From: Clostridium sp. 1001271st1 H5
Lineage (GTDB): Bacteria; Bacillota; Clostridia; Lachnospirales; Lachnospiraceae
DNA length: 64,000 bases
Reading direction: 5' to 3'
Assembly: GCF_005845215.1 (NCBI RefSeq)
Contig: NZ_SPHO01000002.1
Coordinates: forward strand, 337,705 to 401,704
The notes beneath the pieces are model-generated. The model worked only from the letters and a program-made list of their open reading frames with translations, had not been told where the DNA came from and did not search any database. Each line of letters opens with the position of its first letter. The stretch's first letter is position 1. Shown in pieces: positions 27,122 through 36,423 of this stretch. Made by a program: the position numbers and the translations under genes.

Positions 27122-28294
27122 ATGGATTATGCAAAAGAAAGTCTTAGATTGCATGGGGAATGGAAAGGAAAAATAGAGGTTGTGGCTACTGTGCCTGTAG
27201 AGACTAAGGATGATTTGTCCTTGGCTTATACTCCCGGTGTAGCCCAGCCCTGCCTGGAGATACAGAAGAACATTGATAAGAGCTATGAACTGACCCGAAG
27301 GCATAATATATGCGCTGTCATAACCGATGGAACTGCAGTATTGGGACTGGGTGATATTGGTCCTGAAGCTGGTATGCCTGTTATGGAGGGTAAGTGCGTG
27401 TTATTTAAAACATTTGGTGATGTGGATGCTTTTCCACTTTGTGTGAAGACAAAGGATGTAGACGAATTCGTAAATACGGTTTACAATATTTCCGGCTCCT
27501 TCGGTGGTATCAACCTTGAGGACATCTCTGCTCCCCGATGCTTCGAGATAGAGCAAAAGCTCAAGGAAAAGTGTGATATTCCCATCTTCCATGATGATCA
27601 GCATGGCACTGCCGTTATTACGTTAGCTGGCCTTATAAATGCGCTTAAGATAGTGGGAAAGAAAAAAGAAAATGTTAAAATTGTGATTTCCGGTGCTGGT
27701 GCAGCAGCGGTATCTATTACAAAGCTTCTGCTCTCCGCGGGATTCGAAGATATCATAATGTGCGACCGAAAGGGGGCAATCTGTTCCGGACGGGAAGGCC
27801 TTAACTGGATTAAGGAAGAAATGGCAAAGAAGACTAATTTAAAATCAAGGAAAGGGTCCCTGGCTGAAATGTTGGTAAACGCCGATGTATTTATCGGTGT
27901 GTCTGCGCCGGGAGTGGTGACTACCGATATAGTTAAGACCATGGCAAAGGATGCTATTATCTTTGCATGTGCAAACCCCACTCCTGAAATTTTTCCGGAT
28001 GATGCCAGGGCGGGCGGTGCGGCAGTAATTTCTACCGGGCGCAGCGATTTTCCCAATCAGATTAACAATGTTCTTGCTTTTCCAGGTATTTTCCGCGGTA
28101 CGTTTGATGTTCGGGCAAGCGACATCAATGAAGAGATGAAAATGGCTGCTGCTATGGCGTTGGCTAATTTGATTACAGATGAGGAACTCTCTCCAGATTA
28201 TATTATCCCCAAGGCGTTTGATAAACGTGTGGGGCCTGCTGTGGCAAAGGCTGTTGCAGAAGCTGCCCGCAGAACAGGTGTTGCCAGAATTTGA
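27122..28294 (+). CDS. NAD(P)-dependent malic enzyme
   Basis: 390 residues, the short bacterial form. The N-domain has LAYTPGVAQPC with the catalytic tyrosine, then TDGTAVLGLGDIGPEAGMPVMEGK with the conserved lysine, and FHDDQHGTAV for metal binding. The Rossmann domain follows (VISGAGAAAVSITKLL) with ACANPTPEI. It converts L-malate to pyruvate and CO2 with NAD(P)H. It starts 15 bp after the LarA-like gene behind AAAAAGGAGACAGTTT. As the last gene of the right arm it links the pathway to pyruvate. Confidence 0.93.
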   Translation: MDYAKESLRLHGEWKGKIEVVATVPVETKDDLSLAYTPGVAQPCLEIQKNIDKSYELTRRHNICAVITDGTAVLGLGDIGPEAGMPVMEGKCVLFKTFGDVDAFPLCVKTKDVDEFVNTVYNISGSFGGINLEDISAPRCFEIEQKLKEKCDIPIFHDDQHGTAVITLAGLINALKIVGKKKENVKIVISGAGAAAVSITKLLLSAGFEDIIMCDRKGAICSGREGLNWIKEEMAKKTNLKSRKGSLAEMLVNADVFIGVSAPGVVTTDIVKTMAKDAIIFACANPTPEIFPDDARAGGAAVISTGRSDFPNQINNVLAFPGIFRGTFDVRASDINEEMKMAAAMALANLITDEELSPDYIIPKAFDKRVGPAVAKAVAEAARRTGVARI

Positions 28295-28367
28295 TGTTAT
28301 ATGAAAGGGTAATCCCATACACATGGTTTACCGTATGTGAAAAATATGTATGTCATGGTATACTGAA

Positions 28368-28421
28368 AAGGAACTGGAAAAATGGAGTTAGGTCACCAAC
28401 TCCACTTTTTCACAGCTTCCT
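28368..28421. terminator. Bidirectional intrinsic terminator between malic enzyme and the GPH symporter
   Basis: Core stem TGGAGTT/AACTCCA (28383-28389 with 28398-28404) with runs of A before and T after, extended by partly paired flanks out to 28368 and 28421. It has T-runs in both reading directions and serves the two convergent units. Confidence 0.85.
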
Positions 28422-28460
28422 TTTTAGTATGCTGTTTACAATCGTTTTTTTACAGCAGAC

Positions 28461-29804
28461 TTATTGCCCGGCCCCGGACCTTCTCTCCGCCAGGTCCCTG
28501 GAAATCTGAGGATATATCTTATCAATATTGGTAAACATGATGATTACCAGGCCCACTGCAAACAGGGCAAAGGGAGCTGCCGTAAACAGGATTTTGATAG
28601 CTGATACGGTTTCGGCTGTCTGGGCAGCCAGCTTTCCGTTATAGTTTCCCCAGGCCAGCCCCCATCCGACGATAGCAGAGCCAAGCCCGGCCCCTACCTT
28701 CATGCCGAAGCTGGTGGCGGAATTGGTAAGGCCGTCAATGCGGACCCCGGTTTTCCATTCGCCGTAGTCAATCACATCCGCTACCAGGGCAAACAGGCCC
28801 GCTGTATGGGGGATGCCGCCGATTCCCAGCAGTACCAGGCCCGCAACAGCGGTGGTCAGGGAGGCAGGGGTCAGGGCCATGACGGCAACTCCTGCCATCT
28901 CCAGAATATAGCCCAGGACCAGACTCTTCCACTTGCCCATCATCCGGGTAATCTGGGGATAGAGAAGGTTTCCAATCATTTTGGGAAGGATGAAGCATAG
29001 GGTCAGGGTTCCCATGAGGCCGGCGTTGCCAAGGACATCCCTTGCATAGAAGATGCGCAGGCCGTTGTTGACTCCAAGAGCCGTATAATTTATGACAAAA
29101 ATCAGGGTGACGAATACGAAATACTTATTCCTGAACAATAACCTGAAAGACTGCCCCACAGGAATCTTTTTTTCATTTTTTCCGGCTGCGCCTGTGATGG
29201 AGCGCTCTTTTGTAAAGAAGAAGGTTATGAGCAGCAGAACCACCGCAATGGCGCCAAAGGCCACAGCCATCCCATTCCATCCAAACCGTTCCACCAGATT
29301 CATGGTATTGTAGTTGATGACCAGCACAACGCCCATGGTGCAGAAGAAACGCAGGGAGCTCATAAGAACCCGGTCCTTTGGGTCAGGTGCTGTCAGGGAC
29401 AGAAGCGTGTTGTAGGAAAGGTTGCAGGCTGTGTATATAACGGCAGCCATAAGGGTATATGTAACAGCTGCATATGCAATCTTTCCGCTGCCGCTCAGGG
29501 AGCCGGGTACGTTAAACAGAAGGACCAGACCCAGGCCCATGGGAACGGCGGACCAGAGGACCCATGGACGGGCTTTTCCCCAGCGGGTCCGGGTCCTGTC
29601 AATGACAGCCCCCATACCCAGGTCTGTTATCCCGTCAAGCAGCCTGGTCAGCAGCATGATGGTGCCTATGACGGCGGCGCTGATGCCCACGCTGTCCGTG
29701 TAATATAATGTAAGGAATGAACCAATGGTGGTCCATACAAAATTGCAGCCTCCGTCGCCAACGGCAAAGGCAAGTTTTTCCCATAAGGATGGTTTGTTTT
29801 CCAT
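28461..29804 (-). CDS. GPH-family sugar:cation symporter (MelB-like MFS)
   Basis: 447 residues with twelve predicted spans. The N-terminus (WEKLAFAVGDGGCNFVWTTIGSFLTLYYTD) and the loop DGITDLGMGAVIDRTRTRWGKARPWVLW are hallmarks of glycoside-pentoside-hexuronide symporters, including the aspartates that in MelB bind the coupling cation. It lies 12 bp after the GH3 gene and would bring in the di- or oligosaccharide that the intracellular beta-glucosidase cleaves. Which sugar is not readable. Confidence 0.92.
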   Translation of the reverse strand: MENKPSLWEKLAFAVGDGGCNFVWTTIGSFLTLYYTDSVGISAAVIGTIMLLTRLLDGITDLGMGAVIDRTRTRWGKARPWVLWSAVPMGLGLVLLFNVPGSLSGSGKIAYAAVTYTLMAAVIYTACNLSYNTLLSLTAPDPKDRVLMSSLRFFCTMGVVLVINYNTMNLVERFGWNGMAVAFGAIAVVLLLITFFFTKERSITGAAGKNEKKIPVGQSFRLLFRNKYFVFVTLIFVINYTALGVNNGLRIFYARDVLGNAGLMGTLTLCFILPKMIGNLLYPQITRMMGKWKSLVLGYILEMAGVAVMALTPASLTTAVAGLVLLGIGGIPHTAGLFALVADVIDYGEWKTGVRIDGLTNSATSFGMKVGAGLGSAIVGWGLAWGNYNGKLAAQTAETVSAIKILFTAAPFALFAVGLVIIMFTNIDKIYPQISRDLAERRSGAGQ

Positions 29805-29816
29805 CTTTTTATCCCC

Positions 29817-31880
29817 CTATATTGTAATGGTAGTCATGAGCAGGTCTTCCGGCGCGCTGCTGGTGCCCATGTAAATCTCATATTCCATGTGCTCTGTCTC
29901 AAAGGCATCTGTCTCTTCATTAAACCATGCCAGTTCATCCACGGGACAGGAGATGATGACGGTTCTCTTTTCGCTTTGCTGGAGGCTGACCCGCTTAAAT
30001 CCTTTTAATGTCCTGACAGGACGGTCCACCTTTGACTGTGAAAAGCCCACATACATCTGCAGGACCTCTGTTCCCTCCCTGTCCCCGGTGTTCTTCACAT
30101 CGCAGCAGGCGTATACCAGGCCGCCGGCTGTCCAGGCTTTTATATGGTCCGCTGAAAAGGTGGTATAGGACAATCCGAATCCGTAGGGAACAGCGGGACG
30201 TATGCCCTCCTTGTCCAGTTTCCGGTATCCATGGTAATAGTCATAATACTGGCTGGTTCCGTTCCAGTCCACGGCCGGAAGCTGGTCCTCCCGTTCCGGT
30301 ATGACAAAGGGCAGCTTTCCGCTGGGATTTACATCCCCGTAAATGATTTCCCCCAGGGCTGTTCCGCCTTCCATGCCCGGGTAATATCCCATGAGAATGG
30401 ATGATACAGAGTCCTTCCAGCTGTCCAGCATAATCATGTTGCCTCCAATAAGGACCGCCACGGAGTTTTTATTGGCAGGACCGGCTGCCTCAATCAGTTT
30501 CCGGTCTGCGTCGTGAAGTCCCAGTCCGTTCCTCCTGTCACCGCCCACTGCCCCGGTGTATACATCCTTCTTGTCCTCAGCCACATACTCGCCTTCATCG
30601 TTAAAATCGTATCCCACCACAAAGATAACTGCATCAGCCTCCTCTGCCAGGCGCCGGCTGTGCTCCAGATTGCTGCCCTCATAGCAGATGACCTCTGTTT
30701 TCGGGGATGCCGCGGCAATTCCCCGGACCGCTGTGACCACATAGGGAGGGTATACCTGGCTGGAGCCCCTGTCACCTGTATTTTCCTTCTGGGCCAGCCG
30801 TCCCAGGACAACCACCTGCCTGGTGGATTTTTTGTCCAGGGGAAGCACATGGTTCTGGTTCTTAATCAGGGTGATTCCCTCCCTGGCAGATTCCAGGGCA
30901 AGCCTTGTGTGATTCCTGCATCCAATCACACTGGGCCTTACATGCTCCTTTTTATCTTCAAATGCCAATAGGGTGCGGACGATACGAAGGGCGGCATCGT
31001 CAATCCTGTCTTCATCCACCAGGCCTTCCTTGACCGCGTTTACCAGGTTCTGGCCGAAGTATTTGGTGACGCACATCTCCATGGTCTGTCCTCCGTTGGC
31101 AGCTTCCGCCGTATCCTTTACGCCCCAAACGAAATCGCTCATAATAAAGCCGTCAAAGCCCCACTCCTCCTTCAGGACCCGGTTCAACAGATATCCGTTG
31201 TGGCCGCACATGGTACCCTTGTAAAGATTATAGGAACTCATGACTGCCCCGGCTCCCTGGTCAATGCATTTTTTAAAATGGGGAAGGAAGACCTCCCGCT
31301 CCGTCCTCTTGGTGCAGTCCACATTTACCTTGAAACGGGCGTTTTCCATCTGGTTGAAGGCAAAATGCTTGACACATGCAATGACGCCCTTTTTCTGTAT
31401 GCCCCGCACAAGGGCAGCGCCCATCTCGCCCAGATGGAAGGAGTCTTCGCCGTATGTTTCCTGGCTTCTGCCCCAGCCCGGGTTGTAGGGAAGGTTGATG
31501 CACACGCCGGCGGACAGGTTTCCGCCGTAGGCCAGGACCTCCTCTGCCATGGCAGCGCCGATTTCTTCCTCCAAGTCAATGTCAAAGGCAGCGCCCCGCA
31601 GCATGGACACCGGAAAACAGGTGCTTTTGCCGTTGCCGCAGACAACGCCCCTTGGACCGTCGCAGAAAAGGACGGCGGGGATTCCCTTTTCCGGGATACC
31701 TCCCGCGGGATAGGGAAACTGATTATAGTGCTCTTTTGTTTTCTTCTTGATTGCTCCCCTTACTTCCTCGAACGTCATGGAACCGCTCATTAAGGAGACC
31801 TTTTCTTCCAGGGTTAAGGAATCCACGATGTGCCGGGCCCTGTCCGTGCAGGCCAGCCTTTCTTCCTTGCTGTAATCCAT
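29817..31880 (-). CDS. Glycoside hydrolase family 3 protein (beta-glucosidase-like)
   Basis: 687 residues with no signal peptide, so cytoplasmic. The order is the GH3 N-terminal barrel (residues about 10-300), the alpha/beta C-domain (about 335-560) and a fibronectin-III-like tail (about 590-680, GTEVLQMYVG). The catalytic nucleophile is D249 in FIMSDFVWG, and the substrate loop KHFAFNQMENARF is present. GH3 members remove terminal beta-linked glucose, xylose or related residues. ATG at 31880 overlaps the AraC stop by one base. It forms a three-gene unit: regulator, hydrolase, transporter. Confidence 0.92.
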   Translation of the reverse strand: MDYSKEERLACTDRARHIVDSLTLEEKVSLMSGSMTFEEVRGAIKKKTKEHYNQFPYPAGGIPEKGIPAVLFCDGPRGVVCGNGKSTCFPVSMLRGAAFDIDLEEEIGAAMAEEVLAYGGNLSAGVCINLPYNPGWGRSQETYGEDSFHLGEMGAALVRGIQKKGVIACVKHFAFNQMENARFKVNVDCTKRTEREVFLPHFKKCIDQGAGAVMSSYNLYKGTMCGHNGYLLNRVLKEEWGFDGFIMSDFVWGVKDTAEAANGGQTMEMCVTKYFGQNLVNAVKEGLVDEDRIDDAALRIVRTLLAFEDKKEHVRPSVIGCRNHTRLALESAREGITLIKNQNHVLPLDKKSTRQVVVLGRLAQKENTGDRGSSQVYPPYVVTAVRGIAAASPKTEVICYEGSNLEHSRRLAEEADAVIFVVGYDFNDEGEYVAEDKKDVYTGAVGGDRRNGLGLHDADRKLIEAAGPANKNSVAVLIGGNMIMLDSWKDSVSSILMGYYPGMEGGTALGEIIYGDVNPSGKLPFVIPEREDQLPAVDWNGTSQYYDYYHGYRKLDKEGIRPAVPYGFGLSYTTFSADHIKAWTAGGLVYACCDVKNTGDREGTEVLQMYVGFSQSKVDRPVRTLKGFKRVSLQQSEKRTVIISCPVDELAWFNEETDAFETEHMEYEIYMGTSSAPEDLLMTTITI

Positions 31881-32806
31881 TATTCCTGTTCCTCCAGTAT
31901 TTCCAATATTATTGTCTCAGCCTCATATTCTTCAAAGTCCAGATAGCCTTTCAGGACGCCGCTGTCCCTCTGTTCAATGCCTTTCTGCCGGTATTCCCTG
32001 GGAGTCAGTCCTGTGTTCTGGCGGAAAATCCGGTAAAATGTGTTTTCAGAGCCAAATCCGCATTCATCTATGATACAGTTCATGTTTTTCTCCGTGTGTT
32101 TGAGAAGCTTCTTGGCCTTATCCACCTTCAGCGTGTCAACCATATCCTTTACCGACATGCCCACATGGTTTTTAAGATAACGGTGCACGGTTTTGCTGCT
32201 CATACCAATTTCCCTGCACAGGTGCGTTAAGACGTCCCGGTCCTCCACATGTTCCCTGAGATAGTCGATGATATCCATCAGCAGGGTAATGTCATGGTCG
32301 GACTGTTCGGTCTGGATGCTCATGTCATACTCTGCGTATTCAAACAGGTCGGCAATCAGGGCATATACCTCGGCCCGCACACGGTAGTATGTTTTTTCGT
32401 CCTTTTTAAGGGAACCCAGCACGATTCCTGCTGCTCTTCTGACAAAATGCAGATACCCGCCTTTCACGGGCAGTTCATCGGTCACACTGTTTAAATAGAA
32501 GCGGTAGAAGACGGACTCACCCTTTTCGTTTTTAAACAATGCAGGGTCCAGCTGAAGGACCATGCAAAGGTTGTCACCCTGTTCGCACTGGATTTCATGA
32601 ACCACCTTGGAATTGATTAATATGATATCGTTCTTTTTAAGGACCAGTACCCTGGAGTTGACCCTGACCGTGATGCTTCCTTTCAGAACTGCCAGCAGTT
32701 CATATTCGTAGTGCCAGTGAAAGCTGCTGCTCTGGATGGATGCCACAAATGCATTGACCGGATATTTCGTTTCAAATTCCACTGTTTCAAAAATATATGA
32801 GCTCAT
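31880..32806 (-). CDS. AraC family transcriptional regulator
   Basis: 308 residues. Residues about 20-120 form a cupin-like sensing domain (SSFHWHYEYELLAVLKGSITV), and residues about 205-290 a double helix-turn-helix of AraC type (LCREIGMSSKTVHRYLKNHVG and DECGFGSENTFYRIFRQNTGLTPREYRQ). It heads the GH3-symporter operon and most likely activates it in response to a beta-glycoside. A TATAAT -10 hexamer and a 14-bp perfect palindrome lie just upstream (separate entry). Confidence 0.92.
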   Translation of the reverse strand: MSSYIFETVEFETKYPVNAFVASIQSSSFHWHYEYELLAVLKGSITVRVNSRVLVLKKNDIILINSKVVHEIQCEQGDNLCMVLQLDPALFKNEKGESVFYRFYLNSVTDELPVKGGYLHFVRRAAGIVLGSLKKDEKTYYRVRAEVYALIADLFEYAEYDMSIQTEQSDHDITLLMDIIDYLREHVEDRDVLTHLCREIGMSSKTVHRYLKNHVGMSVKDMVDTLKVDKAKKLLKHTEKNMNCIIDECGFGSENTFYRIFRQNTGLTPREYRQKGIEQRDSGVLKGYLDFEEYEAETIILEILEEQE

Positions 32807-32827
32807 GATTCATTCCTTTGTGTGCCT

Positions 32828-32852
32828 TGTAAATATTTACAGGATTATTATA
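32828..32852 (-). promoter_or_regulatory. Palindromic operator and -10 box upstream of the AraC gene
   Basis: TGTAAATATTTACA at 32828-32841 is a perfect 14-bp palindrome, 22 bp upstream of the AraC start and directly downstream of a TATAAT -10 element (32847-32852 read on the minus strand). Such a position near +1 suits a repressor. The TGTAA-N4-TTACA frame recurs twice around the uxaB promoter. The remaining DNA to 33095 contains an imperfect TTTGTA-N7-TACAAA at 32945-32963 and no gene. Confidence 0.65.
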
Positions 32853-33095
32853 GCGCTTTTTCAGAAGCGTTGTTGTCATTTTCGCGTTTCTTTACTGTCA
32901 TATCAGGACATTCTGGCATGATGATGCCCGGATTGCGGATATGGTTTGTACATTATATACAAAGCGGGGAATAGGGCCGGTCCGCCATTTCTCCTGTCAT
33001 AAACAACCAAATCTTTACATACCCTAGAAGTAGCTGAAACGGCAGCTTCCCGTTTCGACTAAATGTGATGGGATAAGAGTGTGGAGGGGTTGTGG

Positions 33096-34244
33096 ATGAA
33101 CGAGAAGTACGTGGAAGCCTTAGAACAGTATGATATGGAAGTAAGAGCCGTGAGAAAAGGCCGCGGCTCCTGGATTTGCGAGACAGACCAGGGCTGCAGG
33201 CTTTTAAAGGAATACCGTGGGACAGCCAGGCGTCTGGAGTTTGAGGACGAGGTCCTGGGACGGCTGGATACCAGGGGAAGCCTGAGGGCTGACCGGTACC
33301 TGAGAAACAGGGAAGGCGGCCTGATGACCGTGACCAGCGACGGCACCAGATACATATTAAAGGACTGGTTTTTGGACCGGGAATGCAATATAAAAGACGG
33401 ATATGAAATACGCCAGGCCCTGTCCAGGCTGGCCATGCTGCACAGTCAGCTGCGAACGATTGAGTTTAAGGAGGAGTGGAGCATGGGCTCCATTCTCTCC
33501 GGCCCTTTGGAAGAAGAGCTGGAGCGCCATAACCGGGAAATGCAGCGGGCCAGGAACTATATCAGGTCCAAACGCAAAAAATCGGAATTTGAGCTGTGCG
33601 TTATCGGCAGCTATCAAATGTTTTACGACCAGGCCCTGGAAGCAGTACAGGGCATACGGGAGCTGTGGCCCGGCGCTGCCGGACTTCCGGCAGAGGGCGG
33701 CGGACAGTACGAAAGCGGACAGTACGAAAGCGGGCAGTACGGTGCCGGGAAATGCCTGAAGCTGGGGCAATACCAGGAGGACCAGGATGCCCTGGAAGCA
33801 GCGGAGGTCCAGCCGCCTGTCAAACAGGACAGGAAGCCCCTGTACCTGTGCCATGGGGACCTGGACCAGCACCATGTGCTCATGGGAGGCGGCTATACGG
33901 CCATCATTGAGTACAACCGGATGCACTTGGGAATACAGATATCGGACCTGTACCGGTTCATGCGCAAGGTTATGGAGAAGCACGGGTGGAATCTGGACCT
34001 GGGCCTGTCCATGCTGGATTCCTATGAAAGGGTGCTGCCCATGGAGCCGAAGGAGAGGGTGTGTCTGTACTACCTGTTCCTTTATCCTGAAAAATACTGG
34101 AAACAGCTGAACTTTTACTACAACGCCAACAAGGCCTGGATACCGGCCCGCAACACAGATAAACTGCGGGGTCTGGAGGAACAGCAGCAGGCCAGGAACA
34201 GCTTCCTGAGACGCCTGAAAGCGGACTGCGAAGGCTGTGTCTGA
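33096..34244 (+). CDS. CotS-like spore coat family protein (kinase-fold)
   Basis: 382 residues from the ATG at 33096, which has GGAGGGG at six bases; the GTG at 33081 would overlap that site. The fold is that of bacterial CotS/choline-kinase-like proteins: a small N-lobe (to about residue 100), then CHGDLDQHHVLMG, which matches the catalytic-loop HGDxxxxN pattern only partly, and EYNRMHLGIQISDLYRFMRKVMEK. The expected Asn and the metal Asp are replaced (DLDQHH, IEYN), suggesting a pseudokinase-like coat protein. Residues about 213-225 contain a short QYESG/QYGAG repeat. CATACCCTA at 33018-33026 fits a SigmaK -10 box, but no convincing -35 is seen. Confidence 0.82.
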   Translation: MNEKYVEALEQYDMEVRAVRKGRGSWICETDQGCRLLKEYRGTARRLEFEDEVLGRLDTRGSLRADRYLRNREGGLMTVTSDGTRYILKDWFLDRECNIKDGYEIRQALSRLAMLHSQLRTIEFKEEWSMGSILSGPLEEELERHNREMQRARNYIRSKRKKSEFELCVIGSYQMFYDQALEAVQGIRELWPGAAGLPAEGGGQYESGQYESGQYGAGKCLKLGQYQEDQDALEAAEVQPPVKQDRKPLYLCHGDLDQHHVLMGGGYTAIIEYNRMHLGIQISDLYRFMRKVMEKHGWNLDLGLSMLDSYERVLPMEPKERVCLYYLFLYPEKYWKQLNFYYNANKAWIPARNTDKLRGLEEQQQARNSFLRRLKADCEGCV

Positions 34245-34398
34245 CGAAAAATAATGGAGGGTTGTACTTCCTTTTTCTGGTTTGATATAGTATAATCTTA
34301 ATCAGAAAATACGCTGCGGACCGGCCTGTTACGGCAGCGCCACAGCGGGAATGCCGGCATGTCATGCAGGGAATATCACATTCAGGAGGGAGTATAAA

Positions 34399-36135
34399 AT
34401 GAAAGATTACATGAAGATATACCAGGAATGGTTATCAAACCCCTATTTTGATGAGGACACAAAAGCAGAACTTCGCGCCATTGAAGGCGACGAGAATGAG
34501 ATTAAAGAGCGTTTTTATATGGATCTGGAGTTCGGAACAGCAGGACTGCGCGGTGTCATCGGCGCCGGCATCAACCGGATGAATATCTATGTGGTGAGAC
34601 GCGCCACCCAGGGCCTTGCCAACTACATTATCAAGCAGGGCGGAGCAGATAAGGGGGTGGCCATTGCATACGACTCCCGCCATATGTCGCCGGAATTTGC
34701 CATGGAGGCAGCCATGACCCTGGCAGCCAACGGCATCAAGGCATATAAGTTTGAGTCCCTGCGCCCCACTCCCGAGCTGTCCTTTGCAGTGCGCGAACTG
34801 GGATGCATTGCCGGCATCAACATTACGGCCAGCCATAATCCGCCTGAGTACAACGGATACAAGGTATACTGGGAGGACGGCGCCCAGTTCACGCCGCCTC
34901 ATGACAAGGGCGTGACAGAGGAAGTTCTGGCCATAGAGGACCTGTCCACGGTAAAGACCACAGACCAGGCATCTGCTGCTGCGGCAGGCAAGTACGAGGT
35001 CATCGGCAAGGAAATCGACGATAAGTACATTGCCCAGGTCAAGGCCCAGGTGGTGAACCAGAAGGCCATTGATGAGATGCAGGACCAGATTAGCATTGTG
35101 TACACCCCGCTTCACGGCACAGGCAACATCCCGGCCAGAAGAGTGATGGAGGAACTGGGCTTTACCCATGTATATGTAGTACCTGAGCAGGAACTGCCGG
35201 ACGGCGACTTCCCCACGGTGAGCTATCCCAACCCGGAAGCAGCGGAAGCATTTGCCCTTGGCCTTAAGCTGGCCCGGGAAAAGAATGCGGACTTGGTTCT
35301 GGCTACAGACCCGGATGCGGACCGGCTGGGCGTATATGTGAAGGATGCCGGGTCAGGGGAATACATTCCGCTGACAGGCAACATGTCCGGCTCTCTTTTG
35401 TGCGAATACGTGCTGAGCCAGAAAAAGGCGGCAGGCATGATTCCGGAGGACGGCCAGGTTATCAAATCCATTGTTTCCACCAACCTGATTGATGCAGTGG
35501 CAAAGGAATACGGCTGTGAGCTGATTGAAGTGCTGACCGGTTTCAAGTGGATTGGGCAGCAGGTATTAAAGAACGAGAAGACAGGCCATGGCACCTATCT
35601 CTTCGGTATGGAGGAGAGCTACGGATGCCTGATTGGCACTTATGCCCGTGACAAGGACGCTATTTCCGCTACAGCAGCCCTTTGCGAGGCAGCTGCTTAC
35701 TACAAGCAGAAGGGCATGACCCTGTGGGATGCCATGGTTGCCATGTATGAGAAGTACGGCTATTACAAGGATGCTGTTAAGTCCATCGGCTTATCCGGTA
35801 TTGAGGGCCTGGCTAAGATTCAGTCCATCATGGAGACGCTGAGAAACAACACGCCGGAAGAGGTAGGCGGCTACAAGGTAGTATCCGCCAGGGACTATAA
35901 GCTGGATACCATAAAGGATATGGCAACCCAGGAAGTAAAACCCACAGGCCTTCCGTCCTCCAATGTGCTGTATTATGATTTAAACGACGGCGCCTGGATT
36001 TGCGTAAGACCGTCCGGCACAGAGCCTAAGATTAAGTTCTACTACGGTATCAAGGGCAGCTCCATGGAGGATGCCGACGCCAGGTCTGAGGCGCTGGGCG
36101 CAGCTGTGATGGCCATGGTGGATAAGATGATGTAG
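34399..36135 (+). CDS. pgcA: Phosphoglucomutase / phosphomannomutase (alpha-D-phosphohexomutase)
   Basis: 578 residues from the ATG at 34399, which has AGGAGGGAG upstream; the frame upstream of it is unlikely to be used. All four domain signatures are present: the phosphoserine loop TASHNPPEYNG with S145, the metal loop DPDADRLGV, the sugar loop GMEESYG, and the phosphate-binding RPSGTEPKIKFYYG near the C-terminus. Length matches Firmicutes PgcA. It interconverts glucose-1-phosphate and glucose-6-phosphate for wall and exopolysaccharide precursors. A TATAAT box lies at 34291-34296, without a good -35. Confidence 0.95.
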   Translation: MKDYMKIYQEWLSNPYFDEDTKAELRAIEGDENEIKERFYMDLEFGTAGLRGVIGAGINRMNIYVVRRATQGLANYIIKQGGADKGVAIAYDSRHMSPEFAMEAAMTLAANGIKAYKFESLRPTPELSFAVRELGCIAGINITASHNPPEYNGYKVYWEDGAQFTPPHDKGVTEEVLAIEDLSTVKTTDQASAAAAGKYEVIGKEIDDKYIAQVKAQVVNQKAIDEMQDQISIVYTPLHGTGNIPARRVMEELGFTHVYVVPEQELPDGDFPTVSYPNPEAAEAFALGLKLAREKNADLVLATDPDADRLGVYVKDAGSGEYIPLTGNMSGSLLCEYVLSQKKAAGMIPEDGQVIKSIVSTNLIDAVAKEYGCELIEVLTGFKWIGQQVLKNEKTGHGTYLFGMEESYGCLIGTYARDKDAISATAALCEAAAYYKQKGMTLWDAMVAMYEKYGYYKDAVKSIGLSGIEGLAKIQSIMETLRNNTPEEVGGYKVVSARDYKLDTIKDMATQEVKPTGLPSSNVLYYDLNDGAWICVRPSGTEPKIKFYYGIKGSSMEDADARSEALGAAVMAMVDKMM

Positions 36136-36242
36136 GGCATCATTGCCTGTAAAGGCACCATGAACGTAGTGCGAGCGAAACGTGAAAGTATTGAGAAGGA
36201 ACCAGAACCATGAAGGCATAACAAAATAGTTATGACAGAATT

Positions 36243-36357
36243 ATAAAAAGGGCTGCCGCCCGGTGAACGCAGGCCATCCGCATGCAGATACAGCTGGATA
36301 CAGCTGATATGGGTGCAGAAGCAGATGGGGACTGTGGAGCCGGCGGCAGTCTTTTTG
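36243..36357. terminator. Bidirectional terminator with large loop between pgcA and the CmpB-like gene
   Basis: CTGCCGCC and GGCGGCAG arms, flanked by AAAAAGGG on one side and TCTTTTT on the other, enclose about 75 nt that contain a repeated GATACAGCTG. It sits between two convergent genes. No gene was seen in 36136-36423. Confidence 0.7.
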
Positions 36358-36423
36358 CTTGATATATTATGTTCTCTGTACAGGACTATTAGGGTATATT
36401 CTGTTCCCCAAAAGCACAGAATG

